DNA of 64,000 bases. Origin: Candidatus Methylopumilus turicensis (GTDB taxonomy: Bacteria > Pseudomonadota > Gammaproteobacteria > Burkholderiales > Methylophilaceae). The notes under the pieces are model-generated. The model did no database searches. It saw only the letters and a program-made list of their open reading frames with translations, and was not told the DNA's origin. Below, piece after piece: positions 54,271-63,467 of the stretch. Every line of letters starts with the position of its first letter. The first letter of the stretch is position 1. The DNA is taken from contig NZ_LN794158.1 in the NCBI RefSeq assembly GCF_000953015.1, forward strand, positions 1,240,001 to 1,304,000, in the 5' to 3' direction. Position numbers and translations under genes: made by a program.

Positions 54271-55290
54271 ATGTTAGACAAACGCGCACAAATTCTACTC
54301 AAAACCTTGGTTGAACATTACATTAATGATGGACAGCCTGTGGGTTCGCGTACGCTTTCACAATGCTCAGGGTTGGATTTAAGTCCTGCGACCATCCGTA
54401 ATGTAATGTCGGACTTAGAGGCTTTAGGCTTTATCACCAGTCCGCACACGTCAGCGGGTCGCATTCCAACACAGCGCGGCTATCGTTTCTTTGTGGATAC
54501 TTTGCTCACAGTTCAACCAATGCACAGCCAAGAAATTCAGCGCCTCAAACATGAGCTTCGCTCTCCAGACCCACAAGAGTTGATCTCTTCTGCGGCAGGC
54601 ATGCTTTCAGAGCTTACGCAATTTGCTGGCTTGGTGATGATTCCAAAACGCAAAAGGATTGCGTTTAAGCATTTGGAATTTTTGCCTTTGTCTGAGAAGC
54701 GTATTTTAGTGATTATCGTGACCACCGATGGCAATGTGCAAAACCGCATTATTTTGACCGAGAAGCCCTACTCAGCATCCGAGTTGGTGCAAGCGACGAA
54801 CTTCTTTAATCAGCACTACACCGGGTTTACGTTTGAGCAGGCACAGCAAAAACTGCATGAAGAGCTCAAGCAAATGCAATCTGACATGACGCGCCTTATG
54901 GCCGCCGCACTTGATGCCAGCGGCAAAGCACTGGATGAAGACAAGGACAATGTGGTGATTTCAGGCGAGCGGAATTTACTTCAGGTGGACGATTTATCAA
55001 CTAACGTGACTTCGCTACGCAAGCTGTTTGAGATATTTGAGCGCCGCACTTCGCTGATGCAATTGCTAGACAACAGTCAGCGCGCTGAAGGCATCCAGAT
55101 TTTTATTGGCGGCGAAAGCGGATACTTGCCACTGGATGAGTGCAGCATGGTCACCGCCCCTTACGAAGCCGATGGTCAAGTGGTCGGCACCCTTGGCGTC
55201 ATTGGTCCAACCCGTATGGCCTACGAACGCGTCATTCCAATTGTGGATATTACGGCGAAACTTCTTTCAAACGCGCTATCAAATACTTAA
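54271..55290 (+). CDS. hrcA: Heat-inducible transcription repressor HrcA
   Basis: 339 residues. N-terminal winged helix '[22 protein letters not shown]' and '[31 protein letters not shown]', GAF-like dimerisation core, and C-terminal '[21 protein letters not shown]'. It represses chaperonin operons through CIRCE elements. No CIRCE lies in its own promoter here, so targets must be elsewhere. hemH follows after 25 bp. Confidence 0.96.
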   Translation: MLDKRAQILLKTLVEHYINDGQPVGSRTLSQCSGLDLSPATIRNVMSDLEALGFITSPHTSAGRIPTQRGYRFFVDTLLTVQPMHSQEIQRLKHELRSPDPQELISSAAGMLSELTQFAGLVMIPKRKRIAFKHLEFLPLSEKRILVIIVTTDGNVQNRIILTEKPYSASELVQATNFFNQHYTGFTFEQAQQKLHEELKQMQSDMTRLMAAALDASGKALDEDKDNVVISGERNLLQVDDLSTNVTSLRKLFEIFERRTSLMQLLDNSQRAEGIQIFIGGESGYLPLDECSMVTAPYEADGQVVGTLGVIGPTRMAYERVIPIVDITAKLLSNALSNT

Positions 55291-55315
55291 CGATAACTTT
55301 AATAAAGACCGAAAA

Positions 55316-56422
55316 ATGGCTTACTACAAAGTAGAACCCCCTTATCAACATGGCGACCAGGCAAAAGTCGGCATTTTACTCGCCAACCTTGGGACGCCTG
55401 ATGCCCCGGATGCAAAAGCCTTAAAAAGATACTTAGGCCAGTTTCTGATGGATAGACGCATCGTCGAAATCCCGCGCTTTATTTGGTGCTGGATTTTACA
55501 TTGCATTATTTTGGTTATTCGTCCAAAAAAATCCGCTGAAAAATACGCCATGGTATGGACCAGCGAAGGCTCGCCTTTGATGGTTAATGCGCAAAAACAA
55601 AAAACACTGCTCTCAAGCTTTTTAAGCAAACGTATTGCATCGCCTTATGTGGTTGAGCTTGGCATGAGCTACGGCAACCCAAGCATGGCTTCTGCAATTG
55701 AGCGACTCAAAGCGCAACATTGCAATAAAATATTAGTGTTTCCACTTTATCCGCAATATGCGTCAAGTAGCACAGCGGCTTCATTAGATGCAATTTGGAA
55801 AGTCTTACTCAAAACACGCAATGTACCAGCGATTCGCACCATTCGTAATTACCACGACCATCCTGCTTACATTCAAGCATTGGCCAGCAGCGTTCAAGAA
55901 CATTGGGCGACTAACGGCAAGCCAAGCAAGCTAGTCATGAGTTTTCATGGCGTGCCGAAATTCCACTTACTCAAAGGCGACCCTTACCACTGTGAATGTA
56001 TGAAAACAGGTCGCTTATTGGCAGAAGCACTCAACCTCAGCAAACAAGAATATCAAATCGCGTTCCAATCTCGCTTTGGCAAACAAGAGTGGCTAAAGCC
56101 TTATTTGGCGAGCACGTTAGAAGATTTAGGCAAGGCCAAAACTGAACGTATTGATGTGATTTGTCCAGGGTTCAGCAGTGACTGTTTAGAAACGCTGGAA
56201 GAAATCGCCATGGAAGGCAAACATATCTTCCAAAGCCATGGTGGCGGTGAATACCATTACATTCCATGCCTGAATGGGCGTGAAGCTTGGATTAACGCGA
56301 TGTGCGATATCGCCATGGAAAACCTGCAGGGCTGGGTATCGAGCGAATGGAATGCACAAGAGGCCGAAAAACAAGCCAAGCTGACTGCACAACGCGCTCA
56401 GGCATTAAGCGAAAAGGCCTAA
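55316..56422 (+). CDS. hemH: Ferrochelatase
   Basis: 368 residues from the ATG at 55316 ('MAYYKVEPPYQHG'); a longer frame inside hrcA is rejected. 'VGILLANLGTPDAPDAKALKRYL', 'FSFHGVP'-type 'VMSFHGVPKFHLLKGDPY' with the catalytic His, 'FQSRFGKQEWLKPYL' and 'CPGFSSDCLETLEEI' are family hallmarks. It inserts Fe(II) into protoporphyrin IX at the membrane. The C-terminus is Gln/Ala-rich. Downstream of hrcA on the same strand. Confidence 0.97.
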   Translation: MAYYKVEPPYQHGDQAKVGILLANLGTPDAPDAKALKRYLGQFLMDRRIVEIPRFIWCWILHCIILVIRPKKSAEKYAMVWTSEGSPLMVNAQKQKTLLSSFLSKRIASPYVVELGMSYGNPSMASAIERLKAQHCNKILVFPLYPQYASSSTAASLDAIWKVLLKTRNVPAIRTIRNYHDHPAYIQALASSVQEHWATNGKPSKLVMSFHGVPKFHLLKGDPYHCECMKTGRLLAEALNLSKQEYQIAFQSRFGKQEWLKPYLASTLEDLGKAKTERIDVICPGFSSDCLETLEEIAMEGKHIFQSHGGGEYHYIPCLNGREAWINAMCDIAMENLQGWVSSEWNAQEAEKQAKLTAQRAQALSEKA

Positions 56423-56498
56423 ATCTAGACTAAGCGTTTATAATGTTTGAATTCGTTTGCTTTAAGCAAAACAGGCAACCAAAAATAGGTAAGCAAAG

Positions 56499-57467
56499 AT
56501 GATAGTAATAACTGGTGGCGCAGGCATGATCGGCAGCATGATTGCATGGCATCTCAACCATTCAGGCCGAGATGACTTGGTGATTGTGGACGACATTCAG
56601 CACCCTGAACAGTGGCAAAACCTTGTGAAACGCCGCTACGCCAATTATCTAGACAAAAGCGAGCTTGCTTGCTTTTTAGCGGGTAAGCCTAAAATCGACG
56701 CCATCATCCACATGGGTGCGATTAGCGCGACGACCGAGCGCGACTTCAATAAATTAGTCCAAAACAATATTCGCTACAGCCAGTTTTTATGGAATTGGTG
56801 TACTGAAAACAAAGTGCCATTTTTGTACGCCAGTTCTGCCGCCACTTATGGTGCCGGCGAGCAAGGCTACGATGATGCTTGCGACATTAATACGCTTCGC
56901 CCACTCAATGGCTATGGCTATTCAAAACAATACTTTGACCAATGGGCCCTGCAACAAGGCGCGCACAAAAGCCCTCCTCAATGGCAAGGCTTTAAGTTTT
57001 TTAATGTGTATGGCCCTAACGAATACCACAAAGAGCGTATGGCCAGTGTCTCGTTCCATACGTTTAATCAGTTCAAAGCTGAAGGCAACGTGAAGTTATT
57101 CAAGAGCCATTTAGCGGGCTATGAAGATGGCATGCAGTTGCGTGATTTTGTGTATGTCAAAGATGCGGCTGCGGCGGTTGTGCATTTTATAAATAACCTG
57201 TGTGAATCTGGTATCTACAATATCGGTACAGGCCAAGCAAGGGCATTTAAAGACCTTGCAAGTGCAGTGATGACCAGCATGGGAAAAGCACCGAACATTA
57301 CTTATATCGACATGCCAGAAGACCTACGCGGCAAGTACCAATACTTCACCGAAGCGAAGATGCTCAAACTCGCAGACGCTGGCTACACAGCAAAATTTCA
57401 TACCCTAGAAGACGGTGTGCGTGACTACGTGCAAAACTATCTCTTGCAAGCTGACCCTTATTGCTAA
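56499..57467 (+). CDS. hldD: ADP-L-glycero-D-manno-heptose 6-epimerase
   Basis: 322 residues, short-chain dehydrogenase fold: NADP site 'ITGGAGMIGSMIAW', active-site Tyr-Lys in 'YGYSKQYFD', and 'FFNVYGPNEYHKERMASV'. It makes ADP-L-glycero-D-manno-heptose for the LPS inner core. First gene of hldD-gmhA-hldE-waaF. AGGTAA before the ATG. Confidence 0.97.
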   Translation: MIVITGGAGMIGSMIAWHLNHSGRDDLVIVDDIQHPEQWQNLVKRRYANYLDKSELACFLAGKPKIDAIIHMGAISATTERDFNKLVQNNIRYSQFLWNWCTENKVPFLYASSAATYGAGEQGYDDACDINTLRPLNGYGYSKQYFDQWALQQGAHKSPPQWQGFKFFNVYGPNEYHKERMASVSFHTFNQFKAEGNVKLFKSHLAGYEDGMQLRDFVYVKDAAAAVVHFINNLCESGIYNIGTGQARAFKDLASAVMTSMGKAPNITYIDMPEDLRGKYQYFTEAKMLKLADAGYTAKFHTLEDGVRDYVQNYLLQADPYC

Positions 57468-57480
57468 CAATATAAAAACC

Positions 57481-58044
57481 ATGACCTCATCAGAAAACTT
57501 ACAAAACGCCATTGCCGAACACCAAGCGATGTTTGCCAAACTAGGCGATTTAATTCCGCAAATTAGCCTTGTTGCTGAAGAGCTTAAAGCCTGCATCAAG
57601 CGTGGCGGTAAAATCTTAATCATGGGTAACGGCGGTAGCGCAGCTGATAGCCAACATATCGCGGCTGAAATTGTGGGGCGTTTTAAAAAAGAGCGTCGCG
57701 GCTTGGCAGCCATTGCACTCACAACTGACACATCCATCATTACCTCTGTGGGTAATGATTATGGCTACGATTATATTTTCGCGCGCCAAATCGAAGCCCT
57801 TTGCCGCCCAGAAGATGTGGTAATTGGCATCACCACTTCAGGCAACAGCAAAAACGTGGTTGCAGCGATTGAAGAAGCAAATAAATTAGGTGCAACGACG
57901 ATTGGTCTGACTGGCGGCACTGGAGGCAAGATGAATGCATTATGCAAATACAACCTAGTCATGCCTTCAAGCGAAACCGCCCGTGTTCAAGAAGCGCATA
58001 TTTTTGTTGGCCATTGCTTGTGCGACTTGCTTGAGTCAGAATAA
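57481..58044 (+). CDS. gmhA: Sedoheptulose-7-phosphate isomerase
   Basis: 187 residues from the ATG at 57481, 13 bp after hldD; an earlier start inside hldD is unlikely. SIS domain with 'ILIMGNGGSAADSQHIAAE' and 'GITTSGNSKNVV', catalytic Glu in 'AAEIVGRF' and His in 'AHIFVGHCLCDLLE'. First step of heptose synthesis. Confidence 0.97.
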   Translation: MTSSENLQNAIAEHQAMFAKLGDLIPQISLVAEELKACIKRGGKILIMGNGGSAADSQHIAAEIVGRFKKERRGLAAIALTTDTSIITSVGNDYGYDYIFARQIEALCRPEDVVIGITTSGNSKNVVAAIEEANKLGATTIGLTGGTGGKMNALCKYNLVMPSSETARVQEAHIFVGHCLCDLLESE

Positions 58045-58048
58045 AACC

Positions 58049-59512
58049 ATGAACCAAGACCTCATTAATACCGTCAAGTTATTCAACGAATCTCATAAAT
58101 GGGTGCTGGTCATTGGCGATCTCATGCTAGACCGCTATTTAATTGGCGATGTACAGCGTATATCTCCTGAAGCGCCGGTGCCAGTGGTGCTTCTCAAACA
58201 ACAAAATGACCGCGCAGGCGGCGCAGCCAATGTGGCGGCTAACTTAGCCAACTTAGGCATCAGTACGCGCATTGCAGGCTGTGTGGGCGAAGATGCAGAA
58301 GCAACAACATTGCTGGCGTTGATTAATCATCTAGGCATCAAATCTGAAGCGGTGATTCAATCATCCACAAGACCAACGATCGGTAAAACACGCGTCATGA
58401 GCTCGCACCAGCAAATTGTTCGCATCGACCAAGAAAGCCAAACGAAATTTAGCGCTGAAGAAAATGCGGAATTGCATGTATTGATTACGCGTGCACTTCA
58501 CGAAAAACCATCCATCGTGATTTTGTCAGACTACGCTAAAGGCGTTCTGAGTGACGATGTGTGCCAGTCCATCATTCAAGCATGTAAAGAAGCGAACATT
58601 CCCGTTCTTGCCGACCCTAAAGGCCAGGACTACAGCAAATATAAAGGCGCAACCGCACTCACCCCAAATAAGAAAGAAACCGCTGAGGCGTGTGGTGTGA
58701 ATATGAACGACACAGCGGCTTTATTAGCTGGCGCAAAGAAACTGAAATTGAATTTAGGCCTTGAGTTTTTAGCCGTCACGCGCGGCGAAGAAGGTATTAC
58801 CTTATTTGATCAAACTAATGAACACCACTTAGCCGCAACTGCTAAGCAGGTGTTTGATGTCTCTGGCGCTGGCGACACAGTGATTGCAACGCTAGCGGCA
58901 GGTTTAATTCATGGCCTAAGCCCACAAGATGCACTTAGTTTAGCGAATACCGCTGCGGGAATTGTCGTTGGAAAAGTGGGCACCGTGCCTATTCAGCTGG
59001 ATGAACTCCTTCATGAGTTAACTGCAAAAAATACCAGCGAGCAAGCCGATAAAATTACGGATTTAGCAGGCTTGAAATTAAAGGTAGACGCTTGGCGCGC
59101 CGCTAAACAAAAAATCGTCTTTACCAATGGATGCTTCGACTTACTTCACGCTGGGCATGTGACTTATTTGGAAGCCGCTAAAAAGACCGGTGACAAGCTT
59201 ATCCTTGGCTTAAATACCGATAGATCAGTGAGCGCTTTAAAAGGGCCAACGAGACCAGTCATCCATGAGAACGACAGAGCACGCGTATTGGCCGCATTAG
59301 AAGCCATTGATGCCGTGATTTTGTTTGATGAAGACACTCCGCTTAATCTTATCCATGCAGTGAAGCCTGATGTGATTGTCAAAGGTGATGACTATACGGA
59401 GGAGCAAGTAGTGGGCGGCGTGGAAGTCAAATCATGGGGCGGGCAAGTGAAGCTTATCCCATTGGTGCAAGGCCGCAGCACGAGCAAAATCATAGCAAAA
59501 ATGGCGCAATAA
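58049..59512 (+). CDS. hldE: Bifunctional heptose kinase / heptose-1-phosphate adenylyltransferase
   Basis: 487 residues from the ATG at 58049, 4 bp after gmhA. The N-terminal ribokinase-fold kinase has 'GDLMLDRYL', 'GGAANVAANLANLG' and 'DVSGAGDTVIATLAAGL' (catalytic Asp). The C-terminal nucleotidyltransferase has 'FTNGCFDLLHAGHVTYLEAA' (HxGH) and 'GRSTSKII'. It makes ADP-D-glycero-D-manno-heptose, the substrate of HldD. The fused form is as in E. coli. Confidence 0.97.
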   Translation: MNQDLINTVKLFNESHKWVLVIGDLMLDRYLIGDVQRISPEAPVPVVLLKQQNDRAGGAANVAANLANLGISTRIAGCVGEDAEATTLLALINHLGIKSEAVIQSSTRPTIGKTRVMSSHQQIVRIDQESQTKFSAEENAELHVLITRALHEKPSIVILSDYAKGVLSDDVCQSIIQACKEANIPVLADPKGQDYSKYKGATALTPNKKETAEACGVNMNDTAALLAGAKKLKLNLGLEFLAVTRGEEGITLFDQTNEHHLAATAKQVFDVSGAGDTVIATLAAGLIHGLSPQDALSLANTAAGIVVGKVGTVPIQLDELLHELTAKNTSEQADKITDLAGLKLKVDAWRAAKQKIVFTNGCFDLLHAGHVTYLEAAKKTGDKLILGLNTDRSVSALKGPTRPVIHENDRARVLAALEAIDAVILFDEDTPLNLIHAVKPDVIVKGDDYTEEQVVGGVEVKSWGGQVKLIPLVQGRSTSKIIAKMAQ

Positions 59513-59536
59513 TCCATTTCACATTCAATCAATTCT

Positions 59537-60571
59537 GTGCAAAACGCTCACTCAGCATCTGAAAAAATCCTCGTATTAGGCCCAGCTTGGGTCGGTGACA
59601 TGGTCTTAGCACAAAGCCTATTCATCACGCTCAAACAACAAAACCCACAATGCCAAATTGACGTTGCAGCCCCCGCTTGGACATCACCGCTTTTAGCGCG
59701 CATGCCCGAAGTAACAAACGCAATTGCCCTCCCTTTCAAGCACGGGGAGTTTGCGTTTTGGGAACGCATCCGCTTTGGCAAGCGCTTACGCAAAGAGGCT
59801 TATACGCAAGCCATTGTTCTGACCAACTCCCTTAAATCAGCCATTTTGCCTTTTGCAGCAAATATTCCGCGGCGGACTAGTTTTTTAGGAGAAATGCGTT
59901 ATGGTTTAATTAACGATATTCGTCCGTTAAATAGAGCCAAACTACCAAAAACAGTGGATCGTTTTGTCACATTGGGATTAGCTAAAAATGTCGATTTGCC
60001 CAATAAGCTCCCCAACCCAAAACTGATTGCTAATCATACCAATGCCTTGGTCACATTAACTAAAATTGGTCATCAAAAACCATCTCACAAAGTCCTTGGC
60101 TTATGCCCTGGCGCTGAATATGGCGAAGCTAAACGCTGGCCAATTGAATACTATGCCGAAGCTGCGAAAGCCGCGCTGGCTAAAGGCTGGGAAGTTTGGA
60201 TTTTTGGCTCTGAAAAAGACATGCCTTACACTAAGCAAATCAATCAACTCACGAAAAATGGTTGTTTAGATTTAGGCGGAAAAACCAAGCTAGGCGAAGC
60301 CATCGACTTAATGGCTCTATGCGACACCGTGATCAGCAATGACTCAGGCCTGATGCATGTTGCCGCGGCTTTAGACAAAAACCTTATCGCGATTTTTGGC
60401 TCAAGCACCCCGCACCACACACCACCAATGAGCGATAAGTCTCACATTCAATATCTGGGCCTGCCTTGCAGCCCATGTTTTGAGCGGACCTGCCCCCTGA
60501 CAAACCCCGTTGAACATATGCAATGCTTAAAAAAAATCACGCCCGAAAGCGTGATGCATTTATTCCAATAA
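59537..60571 (+). CDS. waaF: LPS heptosyltransferase II
   Basis: 344 residues, GTG start at 59537. GT9 family: 'ILVLGPAWVGDMVLAQSLF', 'GLCPGAEYGEAKRWP' and 'VISNDSGLMHVAAAL'. It adds the second heptose to the LPS inner core. 'PCSPCFERTCPL' is typical of WaaF/WaaC. The gene ends the heptose operon. Its last codons contain, on the opposite strand, a strong terminator for the convergent epimerase operon. Confidence 0.95.
   Translation: MQNAHSASEKILVLGPAWVGDMVLAQSLFITLKQQNPQCQIDVAAPAWTSPLLARMPEVTNAIALPFKHGEFAFWERIRFGKRLRKEAYTQAIVLTNSLKSAILPFAANIPRRTSFLGEMRYGLINDIRPLNRAKLPKTVDRFVTLGLAKNVDLPNKLPNPKLIANHTNALVTLTKIGHQKPSHKVLGLCPGAEYGEAKRWPIEYYAEAAKAALAKGWEVWIFGSEKDMPYTKQINQLTKNGCLDLGGKTKLGEAIDLMALCDTVISNDSGLMHVAAALDKNLIAIFGSSTPHHTPPMSDKSHIQYLGLPCSPCFERTCPLTNPVEHMQCLKKITPESVMHLFQ
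60528..60555 (-). terminator. Terminator of the epimerase operon, embedded in the waaF coding end
   Basis: On the minus strand ATCACGC/GCGTGAT with loop TTTCGG is followed by eight T residues. It lies 31-58 bp past the epimerase stop and wholly within waaF codons. Confidence 0.9.
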
Positions 60572-60585
60572 ACTTTTTTATCAGC

Positions 60586-61569
60586 CTATTTATAAAAAGC
60601 TTTATACCAAGTCGCAAACTTCGCAATACCCTCGTTTAATGGCGTGTAAGGCTTAAATCCGACCCAAGCTTCCAAAGCCTGAGTATCTGCATAGGTGGCT
60701 TTGACATCACCGTCTTGCATCGGTAAAAATTCTTTCTCAGCAACTTTACCAAAAGCATCTTCAAGCATGCCAATAAAATCCATGAGCTTTTCAGGCTGAT
60801 TATTGCCAATATTAAACACACGATAAGGCACACTGCTATTGGGCTCTGGCGTTGCAGGCTTATCCGCCACACGGACCACGCCTTCAACAATATCGTCGAT
60901 ATAAGTAAAGTCACGCATCATATCGCCGTGATTAAACACCTTGATAGTCTTGTGATTCAAAATCGCATCAGCAAACAAGAATGGCGACATATCAGGACGT
61001 CCCCAAGGGCCATAGACCGTAAAGAAACGAAGACCTGTGGTTGGGATACCATACAAATGACTATAAGTATGTGCCATCAGCTCATTGGCTTTTTTGGTGG
61101 CCGCATACAAGCTAACAGGATGATCCACCGTATCTTGCTCGCTAAATGGCAACTTGGTATTGCCGCCATAAACACTTGACGAGCTGGCATAGACTAAATG
61201 CGCTACTTTGTTGTGACGACAGCCTTCTAGGACATTAGTGAAAGCCACTAAATTACTTTGCACATAGGCGTGCGGATTTTGCAGTGAATACCTCACCCCT
61301 GCTTGTGCCGCGAGGTGAATGACACGCTCTGGTTGCTCTGCTTTGAACAAGGCTTCAGTTGCTGAGGTATCAGCCAAATCGAGCTTAATAAATTTGAAGT
61401 TGCCTGCATGTGGATGTTTGGCAATATCATTTAGACGTGCTTCTTTAAGGCTGACATCGTAATAATCATTGAGATTATCAACACCAATCACGATATCGCC
61501 TCGGGCTAATAATCTAAGTGTGGTTTGGTGGCCGATAAAACCAGCAGCACCTGTCACTAAAATTTTCAC
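60586..61569 (-). CDS. UDP-glucuronate 4-epimerase-like NAD-dependent epimerase
   Basis: 327 residues, GTG start at 61569 (AAGGA upstream) overlapping the previous stop. NAD site '[20 protein letters not shown]', then '[15 protein letters not shown]' as in UDP-glucuronate epimerases (CapI/LpsL), active site 'SSSVYGG' and 'YAATKKANE', '[16 protein letters not shown]'. It probably makes UDP-galacturonate from UDP-glucuronate. UDP-glucose dehydrogenase is not in the window. It is the last gene of a three-gene minus-strand operon with a GT2 and an LpxB-N-like protein. Confidence 0.9.
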   Translation of the reverse strand: MKILVTGAAGFIGHQTTLRLLARGDIVIGVDNLNDYYDVSLKEARLNDIAKHPHAGNFKFIKLDLADTSATEALFKAEQPERVIHLAAQAGVRYSLQNPHAYVQSNLVAFTNVLEGCRHNKVAHLVYASSSSVYGGNTKLPFSEQDTVDHPVSLYAATKKANELMAHTYSHLYGIPTTGLRFFTVYGPWGRPDMSPFLFADAILNHKTIKVFNHGDMMRDFTYIDDIVEGVVRVADKPATPEPNSSVPYRVFNIGNNQPEKLMDFIGMLEDAFGKVAEKEFLPMQDGDVKATYADTQALEAWVGFKPYTPLNEGIAKFATWYKAFYK

Positions 61570-61928
61570 GCCACATCCTTTTGCAATTCACGCTGAGTCT
61601 TCTCATGGCGTTTAATTAAGATTAAGTTTCTTGCATAAACAAAGGTGCCTGGAATTTGGCCAAAAATAATCACCGGCTCTAATTTATGAATACCGTAAAG
61701 TAGAACTGTTATGCCCCCAATTAAACTGAAATACCAAAAGCTCACAGGAATAATGCTTTTTTGATGACGCTCACTATGAAGCCATTGGACGATAAAGCGC
61801 ATCATAAACAAAACTTGACCAAACAAACCCACACAAAGCCAAATCAGATCTCCTTGCGAGGTGCTACTAAAATAATGATGCGCGGAATCAACGATGTGAT
61901 GAAAAAAAGAAGTAATACCGTATTCCAT
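61566..61928 (-). CDS. Membrane protein of the lipid-A-disaccharide-synthase N-terminal (LAB_N) family
   Basis: 120 residues with three membrane helices (about 28-45, 58-80 and 86-102). '[45 protein letters not shown]' features and '[16 protein letters not shown]' match the LAB_N domain sometimes fused to LpxB. Stand-alone forms beside GT2 enzymes are thought to help place or move lipid-linked sugars, but this is not established. Good AGGAAA site; overlaps the epimerase start. Confidence 0.88.
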   Translation of the reverse strand: MEYGITSFFHHIVDSAHHYFSSTSQGDLIWLCVGLFGQVLFMMRFIVQWLHSERHQKSIIPVSFWYFSLIGGITVLLYGIHKLEPVIIFGQIPGTFVYARNLILIKRHEKTQRELQKDVA

Positions 61929-61954
61929 ACTTTTCCTATTTGGACTTTTTCTTA

Positions 61955-62686
61955 TTAAGTTTCGTCAACAACAATGACAGGTAATTTAGCGCGACGTTGT
62001 AACCATGCCACACCAAACAAATCCACAATCCCTACCATTAATCGATCCAATGTTCCGTAATTGGATTGACCAAACTCGCGGTTACGGTGACTCACGTGCA
62101 CAGAACGAATCTGTCCACCAGCACGCTTAATCAAGGCAGGCAAAAAGCGATGCATGTGATCAAAATAAGGCAAATCTAGAAAGGCAGCTTTATTGAACAG
62201 TTTTAAACCACAACCTGTGTCTGGCGTATCGTCACGCAACATTTTTGAGCGGACTGTGTTAGCAATTACCGAAGATATACGCTTAATCCAAGTATCACGA
62301 CGACTTAGTCTTCTGTTACCACCCACCAGCCAAACGCCCTCTTCCAGCGCAGCAATCAGTTTGGGAATATCGGCAGGATCGTTTTGCCCATCACCATCTA
62401 GCGTAGCGACCCAATCATACTTAGCAGCCTTAACACCCGAACGCACAGCTGTGCTTTGACCGCAGCTATTCGCATGGCGAACAATGCGTAATTGTGGATA
62501 CTGCGTTTGTAATTGTTGCAAGCGCGCATGCGTTGCATCGGTGCTGCCATCATTGACGTACACAATCTCATGCGTAAAGCCATGGAGCGCCGCATTAATT
62601 TCAGCAATTAAAGGCGCAACGTTATCTTGCTCGTTACGCACGGGCACGACCACGGAGAGTTTTTTGGGAGGGGTGAATTTCGCCAT
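61955..62686 (-). CDS. Glycosyltransferase family 2, polyprenyl-phosphate sugar transferase-like
   Basis: 243 residues, GT-A fold: 'LSVVVPVRNEQDNVAPLIAEI', 'VYVNDGSTDATHARL', 'ATLDGDGQNDPADIPKL' (DxD) and 'GNRRLSRRDTWIKRISSVIANTVRSK'. It resembles dolichol-phosphate mannosyltransferase/ArnC enzymes without the C-terminal membrane helices of ArnC. It likely moves a sugar, perhaps hexuronic acid from the neighbouring epimerase, onto polyprenyl phosphate at the inner membrane. First gene of the three-gene operon. Confidence 0.88.
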   Translation of the reverse strand: MAKFTPPKKLSVVVPVRNEQDNVAPLIAEINAALHGFTHEIVYVNDGSTDATHARLQQLQTQYPQLRIVRHANSCGQSTAVRSGVKAAKYDWVATLDGDGQNDPADIPKLIAALEEGVWLVGGNRRLSRRDTWIKRISSVIANTVRSKMLRDDTPDTGCGLKLFNKAAFLDLPYFDHMHRFLPALIKRAGGQIRSVHVSHRNREFGQSNYGTLDRLMVGIVDLFGVAWLQRRAKLPVIVVDET

Positions 62687-62720
62687 GAAATTAGCTTAAC
62701 CTTTTCAAATCAGATCACCC

Positions 62721-63377
62721 TCAACTAAGATCGCCAAGGTGATTAAAAACCGTTATTTGGTGGTTGGCACAATAATCTTGCCAACCTTCAACATCTGTCC
62801 AAGCACTCAAAAACACAAAATCTAACCCCGCATTGGTGGAAGCTTGATGGTCATATCGACTATCCCCAATAAACAACGCGGGTTTAACAATGCTGCCTGC
62901 ATCGAGTTCACGCGCCAGAATGGTATCTTTATTATCTGGGCTACCGTAAATACCAGCATCAAACATTCTATCAATACCACGTTGCTTAAATATGTCACGC
63001 AACTCCGCTTGGTCGCCACCTGAAACAATCATCCATTTTGCATGCTTGTTTTCATTTCGAACATGGTGAAGGTAAGGCGAAATTTCGCAATCGGTCAGCA
63101 GTCTTTTTACTTCTGCAGTAAAGCTATCAAGCAAGTCATGCATGGCTTGCTCTGTGACTGTCAGCTGCATAATCTCACGCAAAAAATACTCAAACTTTGG
63201 ATAGCGCGAAATACCGCCAAACTTCACATGATGATCAACCAAGGCCTGAGCTTGTGTTTTATTCGCCCCGAACTTAATCGCCACATCATAATAAGCCTGT
63301 ATCTTAAGCTGATTGGAATTGAGCACTACCCCATCACAATCAAAGACTAGCGTTTTGTATTCAGCGAGTGGTCGCAT
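62721..63377 (-). CDS. HAD-superfamily hydrolase
   Basis: About 218 residues from the ATG at 63377; a TTG at 63392 would lie in the T-run of the preceding terminator. HAD motifs: 'LVFDCDGVVLNSNQLK' (nucleophile Asp), 'WMIVSGGDQAELRDIF' (motif II), Lys in 'YGSPDNKDTI' and 'ALFIGDSRYDHQAS' (motif IV). Cap domain of phosphoglycolate phosphatase/beta-phosphoglucomutase type. Substrate is unknown. A Ser-Gly-Gly after motif II is unusual but in place. It is flanked by GT2 and KDPG aldolase genes. Confidence 0.85.
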   Translation of the reverse strand: MRPLAEYKTLVFDCDGVVLNSNQLKIQAYYDVAIKFGANKTQAQALVDHHVKFGGISRYPKFEYFLREIMQLTVTEQAMHDLLDSFTAEVKRLLTDCEISPYLHHVRNENKHAKWMIVSGGDQAELRDIFKQRGIDRMFDAGIYGSPDNKDTILARELDAGSIVKPALFIGDSRYDHQASTNAGLDFVFLSAWTDVEGWQDYCANHQITVFNHLGDLS

Positions 63378-63390
63378 CCCCTGAATACTC

Positions 63391-63427
63391 AAAAACCTAT
63401 ATCCAGCGACTTCGCTGAATATAGGTT
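63391..63427 (-). terminator. Terminator after the KDPG aldolase gene
   Basis: On the minus strand AACCTATAT-CAGCG/CGCTG-ATATAGGTT pairs over 15 positions with one mismatch and a 4-nt loop, followed by TTTTT. It ends 14 bp before the HAD ATG. Confidence 0.8.
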
Positions 63428-63467
63428 CGGACTTGAATAAATAAATAACAAACTAAAATGATCTAAA

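Noticed and set aside
55106-55315. Longer hemH start inside hrcA
   Set aside because: The extra residues are hrcA codons in another frame; ferrochelatase similarity begins at the 55316 Met.
57415-57480. Longer gmhA start inside hldD
   Set aside because: Residues before 57481 are not SIS-domain-like and overlap hldD.
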